Of a stretch of DNA of 64,000 nucleotides, positions 50,377-60,494 are shown piece by piece. The position numbers and the translations under genes are program-made. Below the pieces are notes generated by a model. It saw nothing but the letters and a program-made list of their open reading frames with translations. It was not told the origin of the DNA and made no database searches. The stretch lies in contig NZ_JAAGVC010000023.1 of NCBI RefSeq assembly GCF_010858045.1, forward strand, positions 18,551-82,550, written 5' to 3'. Every line of letters begins with the position of its first letter. The stretch's first letter is position 1. The DNA is from Nocardia cyriacigeorgica. GTDB lineage: Bacteria; Actinomycetota; Actinomycetes; Mycobacteriales; Mycobacteriaceae.

Positions 50377-51093
50377 ATGCCCGAACTCGCGACCACTGGC
50401 ACATTCCGTGCCACCCAGCCGGCCTTCGGGCGCGCCTGTACCCGGCTGCGGGCATTGCAACCGGAGCATCCGAGAGTGTATGCCGTCGCCGCGATGGCCG
50501 AACAGGGCAAACGCCGCTGGTGGCGGCTGGCCGACGGGCTGCGCGAAGGCAGGATCGAACTCATGTACCGGCGCCATGCCGCCGAGATGATCAGCGCCGA
50601 CATCGCCGCGGAAGTGGTTGCCACCGCGCTCATTCACGCCGTGCTCGGCCGGGTGGTCGCGCTACTGGTCGCCGAGGGCAGAGCCTGGGATCCGGGTCTG
50701 GAGAACCTCTGGATCCACACCGACAACGACGGCGGCATCGACTGGGCCGGCCTGGTCGACACCACCATCCGCGCGCTCGACGACGACATCCATGCGGGCG
50801 AGCGGGGTGTGGTCGGGTTGCCGTGCGAGGAGGCGATGTTCGTCTGGCTGGCCCATCGCTGCGAGCCGTCGCTGACGCTGATTCAGGAGTGCCTGACCCG
50901 GTGCTCGGGTCTGAGTGCCCGCCGTTTCTGGGGCCTGGTCGGTGAATCTGTGTCGGGCGCAGCGACTTACGTGCCCGATCTGGCGCGCACCGATGCTGCG
51001 GTCGGCATGCGCCGTGGGCAGGGTGTGCTCATGGCACTGGAGGAGCGCGGGCTGCCGGTGCGCCGTGCGGCAACGGGGGCACTGGTCAGGTAG
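50377..51093 (+). CDS. Iron-box-controlled conserved protein, possible siderophore-utilisation factor
   Basis: 238 residues, mostly helical (ADIAAEVVATALIHAVLGRVVALLVAEG, LENLWIHTDNDGGIDWAGLVD). GAGGAGG stands six bases before ATG 50377. The layout resembles FhuF-like ferric-siderophore reductases found beside such importers, but the C-terminal CCx(10)CxxC iron-sulphur motif is not present; the cysteines visible are LPCEEAM, HRCEP, QECLTRC. It may be a reductase-like relative without the usual cluster, or a different siderophore-handling protein. The iron-box promoter supports an iron role. Confidence 0.6.
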   Translation: MPELATTGTFRATQPAFGRACTRLRALQPEHPRVYAVAAMAEQGKRRWWRLADGLREGRIELMYRRHAAEMISADIAAEVVATALIHAVLGRVVALLVAEGRAWDPGLENLWIHTDNDGGIDWAGLVDTTIRALDDDIHAGERGVVGLPCEEAMFVWLAHRCEPSLTLIQECLTRCSGLSARRFWGLVGESVSGAATYVPDLARTDAAVGMRRGQGVLMALEERGLPVRRAATGALVR

Positions 51094-51204
51094 GGCGCTC
51101 GACCCGGCGCGATGCTCGCGCGCCGGGTTTCCGGGCGTCGGCTGTGCCGGGCTGGTCATGACGCGGGACCGAGGTGTCCGGCGTTGTTCCTGCCCAGCGC
51201 AGGG

Positions 51205-51615
51205 CTAGTGGGCGGGAGCCGAGCGGTCGAGGACGGCCGCACCCACGGCGGCCTGCATCGCGACCCCGTCCACATAGGAATGCTTTTCCTTGACGGCCCC
51301 GTTCTCGACCAGCACGAAGTCAGCGAGATCGACGGCCACCGGATTACCGGTCGCGGAGGTGCCGCGCAGCTGCCACCGCACCACCCAGAAGTCTTCGCCG
51401 ACGCGCAACGAGACCAGATCGAAGACCAGGTCGGGCACCAGGGCGAAGGTTCCAGCGGCGGCGTCGCGGATCGCGGCCCGGCCGCGGGCGGGCTCTTGGC
51501 CCGAATGCAGGTGGAATATCGAGTCCTCGGTGTGCAGGGCGACAATGCGATCGGGATCGCGGTCGGCCCAGCAGGCGTGATAGCGGTCGAACAGCTCACG
51601 GGTTGCGGTGCTCAT
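51205..51615 (-). CDS. SnoaL-like / NTF2-fold protein
   Basis: 136 residues: RELFDRYHACWADRDPDRIV helix, EDSIFHLHSGQEPARGRAAI, then FWVVRWQLRGTSATGNPVAVDLADFV, the SnoaL-like pattern with a hydrophobic pocket. AGGAG precedes ATG 51615. It is divergent from the PucR regulator at 51814, which may control it. The ligand is unknown. Confidence 0.78.
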   Translation of the reverse strand: MSTATRELFDRYHACWADRDPDRIVALHTEDSIFHLHSGQEPARGRAAIRDAAAGTFALVPDLVFDLVSLRVGEDFWVVRWQLRGTSATGNPVAVDLADFVLVENGAVKEKHSYVDGVAMQAAVGAAVLDRSAPAH

Positions 51616-51813
51616 GGCGAGGAACTCCTGTCGTGGTGCGTCGGATGCGCGCGATCGGCGATGGCGCCGGGAATCGGTGTGCCCACCGCTGGAATTCGAT
51701 GCTGATCGCGGACGTCCAGTGTCTTCGCCGCGGGCCCGTCGTGGCGACGGGCGTGCGCCCCCGCTTCGGGCATTCCCGATGTGCGGCCGCACAACGGGAA
51801 TTAGACTCGCCGG

Positions 51814-52941
51814 GTGACCTGGGACTCATCCGCCGGGCCTGCCGCGCTGTTGTCGGGCCTGCGGGCGGACCTGGCCGCGATTTCCGAAAGGGTCACCGCC
51901 AGAATCGAATCCGACGAGCAGGATTACGGCGCCGCCGCGTTGGATCACGACGAGCTGGCAGCCGTCGTGACCGGCAACATCGCATCCATGCTCGACGCCA
52001 TCGCGGGCGTGCCGTATTCCCTCGAGCCCGCTCGCCGCACCGGTCGTCTCAAGGCCGAACGCGGGGTCTCGCTGGACAGCCTGTTGCACGCCTACCGGCT
52101 TGCCGGGCTGGCGTTCTGGGAGATCATCGCCGAACGAGCCGGCCGGGCCGACGGCGCCGAGCTGTCCCGGCTGTCGACCGTTGTGTGGGCGACCGTGGAC
52201 GAATACTCGGTCGCCGCGGCGGACGCCTACCGGCACATCGTGGCCGCCGAAGACGAGCGGCCCATGGCACGGCTGCTGCGCGCACTGCTCGATCCCGGGC
52301 TCCCGGCGACACGCCGTGCGCGGCTGTGTGAGCGGATGGGCCTGCCCGCACGTGGCGCGTTCCTCATCCTGGTCGGCGATGTTCGCCTCCAGGCCCCGGG
52401 CGTGACGACGGTGCGGACCGTGGTGGCCGACGATCGCGTGACGCTGGTCGCCGCGCGGACCCCCGACGTCCTCGATGACGCCGTACGCCGGGTGCGGTCC
52501 CGGGCGGGCGCCAGCAAGCCGTTCGACGATCTCGCCGCCGCACCCGGCGCGCTCGATCAGGCCCGGCTGGCTTTCCGATGCCTGGGCCCGGACGATCTCG
52601 GCGTCCACCGGTACGCGTCCTCGCCCGCGCGTGCCCTGATCGCGGCCCACCCCGCTCTCGCCACCGATGTCCTGGCCGACACCCTGGCCGCATTCGACGG
52701 ACTCCGGCCCGACGACGCCGACGATCTCGTCCGCACGCTGTCGGCCTGGTTCGAACTGGCGGGTTCGACCGCCGCGGTCGGACAGCGAATGCACTTGCAC
52801 CGCAATACCGTCCTGCACCGGCTCAAACGCGTGGAGAAGCTCACCGGTATCGCGCTGGCGGTGCCTGCGGAGGCTGCCCTGCTGTACCTGGCCGTGCAGG
52901 CTCGGTTGCTCGGGGCTCCCGGCAACGGGTTGCTCAGTTAG
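51814..52941 (+). CDS. PucR family transcriptional regulator
   Basis: 375 residues: an N-terminal helical sensor (TGRLKAERGVSLDSLLHAYR), a degenerate GGDEF-like middle, and the C-terminal PucR HTH (LSAWFELAGSTAAVGQRMHLHRNTVLHRLKRVEKLTG). A GTG start was used. It is divergent from the SnoaL-like gene. The iron box of the following thioesterase overlaps the last bases of this gene. Confidence 0.85.
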   Translation: MTWDSSAGPAALLSGLRADLAAISERVTARIESDEQDYGAAALDHDELAAVVTGNIASMLDAIAGVPYSLEPARRTGRLKAERGVSLDSLLHAYRLAGLAFWEIIAERAGRADGAELSRLSTVVWATVDEYSVAAADAYRHIVAAEDERPMARLLRALLDPGLPATRRARLCERMGLPARGAFLILVGDVRLQAPGVTTVRTVVADDRVTLVAARTPDVLDDAVRRVRSRAGASKPFDDLAAAPGALDQARLAFRCLGPDDLGVHRYASSPARALIAAHPALATDVLADTLAAFDGLRPDDADDLVRTLSAWFELAGSTAAVGQRMHLHRNTVLHRLKRVEKLTGIALAVPAEAALLYLAVQARLLGAPGNGLLS

Positions 52942-52959
52942 GTAAGCCTGACCTATACT
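52930..52959 (+). promoter_or_regulatory. Iron-box promoter before thioesterase
   Basis: The box TTAGGTAAGCCTGACCTAT (52938-52956) matches the IdeR consensus at about 16 of 19 positions. It lies in the spacer of TTGCTC (52930) and TATACT (52954), 18 bases apart: the same geometry as at 50307-50336. It overlaps the end of the PucR gene. Confidence 0.75.
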
Positions 52960-53021
52960 CGGTCCCGGCGTACGGATCGAGCGAGAGTCCCGAGGGCTGC
53001 GGTGACCCCCGATCCATTGCC

Positions 53022-53053
53022 GCGACGGGCTCCACCGGAGTGGAGCCCGTCGC
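53022..53053 (+). terminator. Strong hairpin (PucR terminator or leader stem of the iron-box transcript)
   Basis: GCGACGGGCTCCAC pairs perfectly with GTGGAGCCCGTCGC over 14 bp around CGGA. It ends PucR transcripts, but it also lies in the roughly 155-base leader of the transcript expected from the iron-box promoter. Confidence 0.65.
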
Positions 53054-53120
53054 TCTGTTCCCGGACCCGCTGACGGGATGTGCCGCGAGCGGCCGAGACC
53101 GGTGGTGTAAAGGTGGATCC

Positions 53121-53567
53121 ATGACCGAACAGCAGACCCACGCGCTCACCTCGCTGGCCGATATCACCCCCGAGCTGATGACGAAGTACAGCGAAGGCAC
53201 CTTCACCGATCTGATCGGCCTGCGCTACACCGCCGTCGGCCCGGATCTGGTGCGCGGCGAATGGGAGGTCACCCCCAAGCTGCACCAGCCCGCGGGCATC
53301 CAGAACGGCGGCGTGCTCTGCACCGTCATCGAATCGCTGGCCAGCGTCGGTGGCGGCGTCTGGTACGGCGAGCGCGGCAATGTGGTCGGCGTGAACAACA
53401 GCACCGACTTCCTGCGCGCGGTGCGCGAGGGCACGCTCACCGGCGAGGCCACCCCGCTGCATCAGGGGCGACTCCAGCAACTGTGGCAGGTCGTGGTCAC
53501 CGACGAGACCGGGCGCGTGGTCGCGCGCGGTCAGGTGCGGTTGCAGAACCTGCCCCATCAGTCCTGA
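53121..53567 (+). CDS. PaaI-like hotdog-fold thioesterase
   Basis: 148 residues of the hotdog fold: GLRYTAVGPDLVRGEWEVTP, KLHQPAGIQNGGVLCTVIES (the HGG-like N-G-G turn and catalytic acidic residue) and VGVNNSTDFLRAVREG. It should hydrolyse an acyl-CoA or acyl-carrier thioester. AGGTGG precedes ATG 53121. The iron-box promoter upstream suggests a role in siderophore acyl-chain supply or editing; that is an inference. Confidence 0.85.
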   Translation: MTEQQTHALTSLADITPELMTKYSEGTFTDLIGLRYTAVGPDLVRGEWEVTPKLHQPAGIQNGGVLCTVIESLASVGGGVWYGERGNVVGVNNSTDFLRAVREGTLTGEATPLHQGRLQQLWQVVVTDETGRVVARGQVRLQNLPHQS

Positions 53568-53833
53568 TCCTCGCGGCCGGCCTTCCCGCCCGAGCGCTGT
53601 CGAGCGCGGAGCGGGGCACCGGAACCCGGCGACCCGGCTAACTTTCAGCGATCTCGGCTGCGGCGGTGCCGCGCAGATGGAAACTCTTCTCGCTCAGCGG
53701 CTTTGCTGCGGGGATTGTTAGGATCGCGCGGGCGTCGGCCGCGACGCCCGGTGGCCGTTGTCACCCGACGTCGACGTGGAATCGGCGGCGCCCAGCAGCT
53801 GGGCGCGGCCGCGCGGGAGTGAGGGAAAACGCT

Positions 53834-56044
53834 GTGTTCGGACTGACCAGGCGGCGCAGCCGGCAGATTCTGGCCGTGTTCGCGGTGCTCGCACTGGCCA
53901 TGGGAATGCTGAGCTCGACCCTGTTCGACAAGGTGCAGGGCGGCGGATATATCGCCCCCGACAGCGAATCCAGCAGGGCCACCGAGGCGCTGGCCGACGA
54001 ATTCGGGCAGGCCCCGCCCAACCTCGTCCTGCTGGTCGAGGCCGACCGGCCCGTCGAGGACGATGAGGTCGCCACCGCCGCAACCGAACTGGTCGACCAG
54101 CTGAAGGGTGAGGCAGGCGTCACCGGCGTCGCCTCCTACTGGACCGACAAGACGCCCGCGTTGCGCAGCGCCGACGGCCGCAAGGGCCTGATCGTGGCCA
54201 GCATCCTCGGCGACGAGGCCGACGTCGATCGCCGGGTCGGCGATATCGCCGAACGGTTCGAGGGCAGCCACGGCCCGGTCGAGGTCCGCATCGGCGGCTA
54301 CGCGATGCTGCTGCGCGAAACCGTGCAGCAGAGCGAAAAAGACGTCGTGATGGGCGAATCCATCGCCTTCCCGATCACCCTCATCGCGCTGCTGTTCGTC
54401 TTCGGCGGCCTCGTCGCGGCCAGCCTGCCGCTGGTGGTCGCCATGGTCACGGTGATGATCACCATGGGCACGCTGTGGCTGATCGCGCTGGCCACCGATC
54501 TGGCCGCGACCGCGACCAATGTCGCCACCCTGCTCGGGCTCGGTCTGGCGATCGACTACAGCCTGCTGATGATCAACCGCTTCCGTGACGAACTGGTCGC
54601 GGGGACCGATCCGGGCCCCGCGGTCGCGGCCACCATGCGCTCGGCCGGTCGCACCGTGGCCTTCTCCGCCGCCACCGTCGCCGTCGCGCTGTCGGGGCTG
54701 CTGTTCTTCCCGCTGCTCGCGGTCCGCTCGATGGGCTACGCCGGGCTCGCCGTCGCGCTGATCGCGGCGACCGTCTCGCTCACCGTGCTGCCGGCGATCC
54801 TGTATCTGGTCGGCACCCGCATCGACAAGGGGCAGCTGGGCTGGTTCTTCCGGGCGCCGCGGCCCGCGCCCGGCGAAGGTTTCTGGCATCGCCTGGCCAC
54901 CGCGGTCATGCGCAGGCCCGTCCCGATCGGACTGGCGGTCGCGGCGCTGCTGCTGGTGCTCGGAGCACCGTTCCTCGGCATCAAACTGGGCTTCCCCGAC
55001 GAACGTTCGCTGCCGGAGTCGATGAACAACAGGCAGGTCACCGAGGCGATCCAGCGCGATTTCACCGTCACCGAACAGAGCGGGCTGTTCATCGTGCTGC
55101 CCGAGGGCAAGTCCGGTCTCGACGCCTACGCCCGCCGCGTCTCCGACATCGACGATGTGCAACGGGTCGACACCGCGACCGGCAGCTACGCCCACGGTGG
55201 CCTGCTGGCCCCGGCCACCGACACCCACGAACAGTTCGCCACCGACTCCGCGGCCTACCTGTCGGTGGTCCCCGACACCACCGATCCCGAGGTGCTGGAT
55301 CGGATCGTGGACGACGTGCGCGCGGTCGAGGCGCCTTCGGCGGTCCTGGTCGGCGGCGTGGCTGCCGCCAATGCCGACGCCATCGACGAGGTGATCTCGA
55401 CCCTGCCGATCGCGCTCGGGTTCGTCATCCTGGTGATGCTGGTGGTGCTGTTCCTGCTCACCGGCAGCGTGGTGCTGCCGGTGCTGGCGGTCGTGCTCAG
55501 CTTCCTCAGCCTCACCGCCACCTTCGGCGCGCTGGTCTGGATCTTCCAGGACGGACATCTGTCCGGGCTGCTGGACTTCACCGTCACCGGGGATCTGCCG
55601 GCCACGGTGCCGGTCATGCTGTTCGGCGTCGCCTTCGGCCTGGCGATGGACTACCAGGTCTTCCTGCTGGCCCGGATTCGCGAGGAATACGACCAGACCG
55701 GCAAGAACGAGGTCGCGATCGCGGTGGGCCTGGAACGCATCGGCCGCATCGTCACCGCCGCCGCGGTGCTGATCTCGCTGGTGTTCCTCGGCTTCCTCGC
55801 CTCCGACATCACCTTCATGAAGGCCTTCGGCATCGGACTGCCGCTGGCGGTGCTGGTCGATGCGACGCTGGTGCGCGGATTCCTGCTGCCCGCGGCGATG
55901 AAGGTGCTCGGCGACTGGAATTGGTGGGCGCCGGGACCGCTGCGCCGACTGCACGAGCGGTACGGCCTGGACGAGGGGCCGTCGCTGCCGCCGGCCCCGG
56001 TGGACAAGGACAAGGACGACTGGCGTCAGCCGGTCGGGGTCTGA
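53834..56044 (+). CDS. MMPL/RND family transporter
   Basis: 736 residues with two MMPL halves, each an extracytoplasmic loop plus about six helices. The conserved proton-relay segments LGLAIDYSLLMINRFRDE and FGLAMDYQVFLLARIREEY are both present. GTG 53834 follows GGGAAAAC and starts VFGLTRRRSRQI; the track's longer frame adds basic non-family sequence. It probably exports a lipid or lipopeptide-like molecule by proton motive force. As it lies 266 bases after the iron-boxed thioesterase, siderophore export is possible, as with MmpL4/5 in mycobacteria. Confidence 0.9.
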   Translation: MFGLTRRRSRQILAVFAVLALAMGMLSSTLFDKVQGGGYIAPDSESSRATEALADEFGQAPPNLVLLVEADRPVEDDEVATAATELVDQLKGEAGVTGVASYWTDKTPALRSADGRKGLIVASILGDEADVDRRVGDIAERFEGSHGPVEVRIGGYAMLLRETVQQSEKDVVMGESIAFPITLIALLFVFGGLVAASLPLVVAMVTVMITMGTLWLIALATDLAATATNVATLLGLGLAIDYSLLMINRFRDELVAGTDPGPAVAATMRSAGRTVAFSAATVAVALSGLLFFPLLAVRSMGYAGLAVALIAATVSLTVLPAILYLVGTRIDKGQLGWFFRAPRPAPGEGFWHRLATAVMRRPVPIGLAVAALLLVLGAPFLGIKLGFPDERSLPESMNNRQVTEAIQRDFTVTEQSGLFIVLPEGKSGLDAYARRVSDIDDVQRVDTATGSYAHGGLLAPATDTHEQFATDSAAYLSVVPDTTDPEVLDRIVDDVRAVEAPSAVLVGGVAAANADAIDEVISTLPIALGFVILVMLVVLFLLTGSVVLPVLAVVLSFLSLTATFGALVWIFQDGHLSGLLDFTVTGDLPATVPVMLFGVAFGLAMDYQVFLLARIREEYDQTGKNEVAIAVGLERIGRIVTAAAVLISLVFLGFLASDITFMKAFGIGLPLAVLVDATLVRGFLLPAAMKVLGDWNWWAPGPLRRLHERYGLDEGPSLPPAPVDKDKDDWRQPVGV

Positions 56045-56050
56045 CAGCAA

Positions 56051-56082
56051 CGGCGGTGTCCGCGACGACGCGGACACCGCCG
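56051..56082. terminator. Bidirectional hairpin terminator
   Basis: A perfect 14-bp stem (CGGCGGTGTCCGCG / CGCGGACACCGCCG) with a 4-base loop, between convergent MMPL and SDR genes. Confidence 0.8.
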
Positions 56083-56100
56083 AGTTGTTCGCCGGGTCTG

Positions 56101-56865
56101 TCAGATTCCGCCGGTGGAGAGCAGACCGCCGTCGACGCGCACGGTCTCGCCGGTGATCCAGCCGGATTCCGCCGAGACCAGGAACCCGATCAGCCGCGCC
56201 ACATCCTCGGGCGCACCCAGCCGCTTCAACGGATACACCTTCGCGGCGGCCTCTTCATCGGCCGAGTAGAGCGCATCGGCGAAGGACGTCTTGACCACGC
56301 CGGGCGCCACCGCGTTCACCCGGATCTTCGGTCCCAGCTGCCAGGCCAGCTCCTCGGTGAGCCGGATCAGCGCGGCCTTGGACGCGCCGTAGGCGGCGAT
56401 CACGCCGGTCGACCGGATGCCGGCCACGCTGGCCACGTTCACCACCGCGCCGCCGTGCTCACCCATCCAGGCCCGGTGGGCCTGCTGGATGTAGCCGAGC
56501 GCGGCCACCACGTTGACGTCGAAGATCTTGCGCACGGCATCGAGGTCGGCGTCCATGAGGGAGCCGTAGACCGGGTTGATGCCGGTGTTGTTGATCAGGA
56601 TGTCGAGCGAACCGAACTCGGTCACCGCGCGATCCACCGCGGCTGCGCGCGCGTCGGCGTCACCGGAGTTGCCCGCCAGCGCCACCACCTCGCCCTGATG
56701 GCCGAGTTCGCGCAGCTGTGCGGCCGCCTGCTCGAGGGGTTCCGCCTTGCGCGCGGTGATCAGCACGTTCGCGCCCCGGCGCAGCAATTCGGCGGCCACC
56801 GCGTGACCGATTCCGCGGCTGGCTCCGGTCACCAGTGCGCTTTTGCCCAACAGATCCGTAGTCAT
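56101..56865 (-). CDS. SDR family oxidoreductase (FabG-like)
   Basis: 254 residues, classical short-chain dehydrogenase: TGASRGIG (13-20), NNTG (92-95, for the usual NNAG), S146, Y159 and K163 of the catalytic triad (AAYGASKAA), and a DGG end. The R40/K41 region after the second strand suggests NADPH preference. It ends at a terminator shared with the MMPL gene. The substrate is unknown; 3-ketoacyl reduction is one option. Confidence 0.9.
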   Translation of the reverse strand: MTTDLLGKSALVTGASRGIGHAVAAELLRRGANVLITARKAEPLEQAAAQLRELGHQGEVVALAGNSGDADARAAAVDRAVTEFGSLDILINNTGINPVYGSLMDADLDAVRKIFDVNVVAALGYIQQAHRAWMGEHGGAVVNVASVAGIRSTGVIAAYGASKAALIRLTEELAWQLGPKIRVNAVAPGVVKTSFADALYSADEEAAAKVYPLKRLGAPEDVARLIGFLVSAESGWITGETVRVDGGLLSTGGI

Positions 56866-57053
56866 GTGACGTCACGTTACTTCAGTCGCCGTGCCCGCGG
56901 TGCCTGGCTGTGCGGCCGTCGCGGGCGAAGGTAATGCCTCTCACGTCCGCCGGGTGTCCGGGGCGGGGCGGGCGGCAGGTAAAATCGGTGGTTCTTGTGC
57001 GCATCCCGTCGCACAATCGAGCAGCATTCCCACCACGCGCCTAGGAGACATCT

Positions 57054-58680
<1,627 letters not shown>

Positions 58681-58685
<5 letters not shown>

Positions 58686-58696
58686 TTTTCATCACG
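58681..58696 (+). terminator. Small hairpin overlapping the ABC-F stop
   Basis: CGTGAT-TTTC-ATCACG, a 6-bp stem and 4-base loop. It is weak and may not terminate. Confidence 0.3.
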
Positions 58697-58766
58697 GGAA
58701 TCCGTTGATCACGGCCTCCGGAGTGCTTAGCCTGGAATGACGCTGCTCGGCGACTCGGAGGAAGCC

Positions 58767-59012
58767 ATGAGCGACAGGCCGGCACACAGAGCCACATCGG
58801 GAAAGACCACCCTGGGTAAGGGCACACGCGTCACGGGAAAGTCGCGCGACCGCCTGCAATCGCAGTTGAAGAAGCAATACGAGGCGGGCGCGAGCATCCG
58901 CTCCCTGGCGCGCGCGACCGGCCGCTCCTACGGCTTCATCCACAACGTGCTGGTGGAGTCGCATGTGCAGCTCCGCAGCCGTGGCGGGGCCAACCGGCGC
59001 AAAGCCCAGTAA
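58767..59012 (+). CDS. Small helix-turn-helix protein (Rv1473A-like)
   Basis: 81 residues. A basic N-terminal part is followed by a HTH (LKKQYEAGASIRSLARATGRSYGFIHNVLVE). GGAGG stands directly before ATG 58767. Its position after the ABC-F gene matches Rv1473A next to Rv1473 in M. tuberculosis. It probably binds DNA; its targets are unknown. Confidence 0.85.
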   Translation: MSDRPAHRATSGKTTLGKGTRVTGKSRDRLQSQLKKQYEAGASIRSLARATGRSYGFIHNVLVESHVQLRSRGGANRRKAQ

Positions 59013-59016
59013 TCAC

Positions 59017-59063
59017 ACCGGGGCGTTGCCGCGCACCCATGGTGGCGCGGCGTCTACCGGTGC
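59017..59063. terminator. Bidirectional bulged hairpin
   Basis: CACCGG (59017) / CCGGTG (59058) and inner GCCGCGC (59029) / GCGCGGC (59046) with an ACC-CAT-GGT tip. It lies between the HTH gene (+) and the ATP-grasp gene (-). Confidence 0.55.
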
Positions 59064-59070
59064 GCGCGCA

Positions 59071-60033
59071 TCAGCGCTCGGCGACGGCACCATCGCCGAG
59101 CACCAGCAGGTTCGCCAGGCTGGTGAAGATGGGCAGCCCGGTCTTGATCTCCAGGTAGGCGAACTGGCCCTGCGGATTGACCTCGAGGAAGTAGTACTCG
59201 CCGTCCACGCCGAGGCGCAGATCCAGCACGCCGAAGCTCAGACCGAGTGCCCCCATCAGGATCGCCAGCGATTTGCTCACCGAGGCGGGCAGCTGATCCG
59301 GGGCGAACTCGACCGAGGTGTCCAGCCGCGAATCGACGTGCCCGGCTCCGGCCTGAGAGTCGATGCGCACCGTCCACGCCACCCCGTCGACCCACACCAC
59401 CCGCAGATCGCACCGGGCGACGACGTAATCCTGGAAGATGGTCGGCGCGCTGCGGATCCCGGCGAGCCTGGCCAGATCGGATTCGCCGACGATCCTGGTC
59501 TCGGCGAACTCAGCCCTGCTGGTGCCGGTGCGTTTGTAAACCACTGCGCCGGGCCGAGATTCGATGAAACTGCGCGCCTCGTCCGGATCGTTGGTGATCA
59601 GCGTCTCCGGGATGGCGAAGCCGGCCCGGTGGGCGGTCTCGAGCTGGACGATCTTGCGGTTGGCGGTGCGATCGTTGCCGGGGTCATTGACCCACAGCGC
59701 CGGGATCGACCACAGCAGGCCCTGGATGAATCCATCGCATTCGGCCTGCCGGAAGGCGTCGTCGGTGGCGCGCACGCCTGCGGGCACCTGGGCGGGATGC
59801 GGACGCCGCCACCACACCGAGCGCACCTCGTCGAGGCCGATGAGATGTGACATCGACCGTGTGGTGCCGAGCCGGTCGAGCCGGAAACTACCGGACTCGC
59901 GCGGAAAATCACGCAGATCCAATTGAATCGGGTTGACGCCGTGCTGTTCTCGCAGCGTCACCGCCATGGCGGTCGCGTGCAGATCGTCGGATTCGGACAC
60001 GATCAATACCGAACCCGTCCGGGGAGCGGCCAC
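59071..60033 (-). CDS. ATP-grasp ligase, MvdC/MvdD (graspetide synthetase)-like
   Basis: 320 residues. N-terminal pre-ATP-grasp domain: SVLIVSESDDLHATAMAVTL, then VRSVWWRRPHPAQVP, the W-x-R-R-P block typical of RiPP-modifying ATP-grasp enzymes. ATP-grasp core: K127 (NRKIVQLE), K167 (VVYKRTG), FQDYV (about 200-204) and the metal-binding D271 (LDLRL) and E284/N286 (FLEVNPQGQFAYLE). Such enzymes phosphorylate side-chain carboxylates and close omega-ester or amide rings in ribosomal peptides. GTG 60033 was chosen because it leaves 11 bases after the upstream stop; the longer frame to 60105 would overlap that gene. Its likely substrate is the 149-residue protein just upstream. Confidence 0.85.
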   Translation of the reverse strand: MAAPRTGSVLIVSESDDLHATAMAVTLREQHGVNPIQLDLRDFPRESGSFRLDRLGTTRSMSHLIGLDEVRSVWWRRPHPAQVPAGVRATDDAFRQAECDGFIQGLLWSIPALWVNDPGNDRTANRKIVQLETAHRAGFAIPETLITNDPDEARSFIESRPGAVVYKRTGTSRAEFAETRIVGESDLARLAGIRSAPTIFQDYVVARCDLRVVWVDGVAWTVRIDSQAGAGHVDSRLDTSVEFAPDQLPASVSKSLAILMGALGLSFGVLDLRLGVDGEYYFLEVNPQGQFAYLEIKTGLPIFTSLANLLVLGDGAVAER

Positions 60034-60044
60034 CTGCCCGCCGC

Positions 60045-60494
60045 TCAGTCGAGGCTGTCGCAGTTGATGCCGTCGTCGCTGCCCGCGTGCGATTTCGTTT
60101 GGCAATAGGTGAATGTCGCGCCGGAGCCCGGTGCGTCGAGCAGCTGGAGTTCGTCGGCCCAGGACTCGGTGAGCTCACGTAGTAGATCGTCGCCGAAGGC
60201 CGGTGACGGTGGCGCGGCCAGCGTCATGGGCCGGTCGACGACGTCGATGCGCAGCCTGCGGGTGAAGTCGGCGGTGGCGCCGGGGCGGATGTCGACCAGC
60301 ACCGGACGCCCCGGCGCGGCAGCGGTGGCGTCGGATTCGAGTACCCGCAGCACATCGGCGCGCCGGAAGGTCCACGTCCCTTCGGCCACCCGGACGGTGA
60401 TATCGCGTTCCGACTGGGCCACGAGCATGCCCTGCAGTGCGGGAACACGGTCACCGGTCGCCGCGGCGCCGGGGAAGTGGATGGCATCGGTCAT
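60045..60494 (-). CDS. Putative precursor / substrate protein for the ATP-grasp ligase
   Basis: 149 residues with no recognised family. Residues about 15-125 look folded (alternating strands RDITVRVAEGTWTF, RPVLVDIRPG, RRLRIDVVDRP, then helices DDLLRELTESWADELQLL). After a GSGA hinge comes a C-terminal tail from about T127 to D149 with three Thr, three Ser, four Asp and two Cys (TFTYCQTKS ... GINCDSLD), suitable for Thr/Ser-to-Asp ester rings. GGAG lies nine bases before ATG 60494. It is followed after 11 bases by the ATP-grasp gene. The length is large for a graspetide precursor, so a modified protein or a partner protein are alternatives. Confidence 0.6.
   Translation of the reverse strand: MTDAIHFPGAAATGDRVPALQGMLVAQSERDITVRVAEGTWTFRRADVLRVLESDATAAAPGRPVLVDIRPGATADFTRRLRIDVVDRPMTLAAPPSPAFGDDLLRELTESWADELQLLDAPGSGATFTYCQTKSHAGSDDGINCDSLD

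Noticed and set aside
53645..56077. 810-codon open frame on the minus strand
   Set aside because: It is antisense to the MMPL gene, rich in Arg/Gln/His/Asp repeats, and matches no family; it is a product of high third-position GC.
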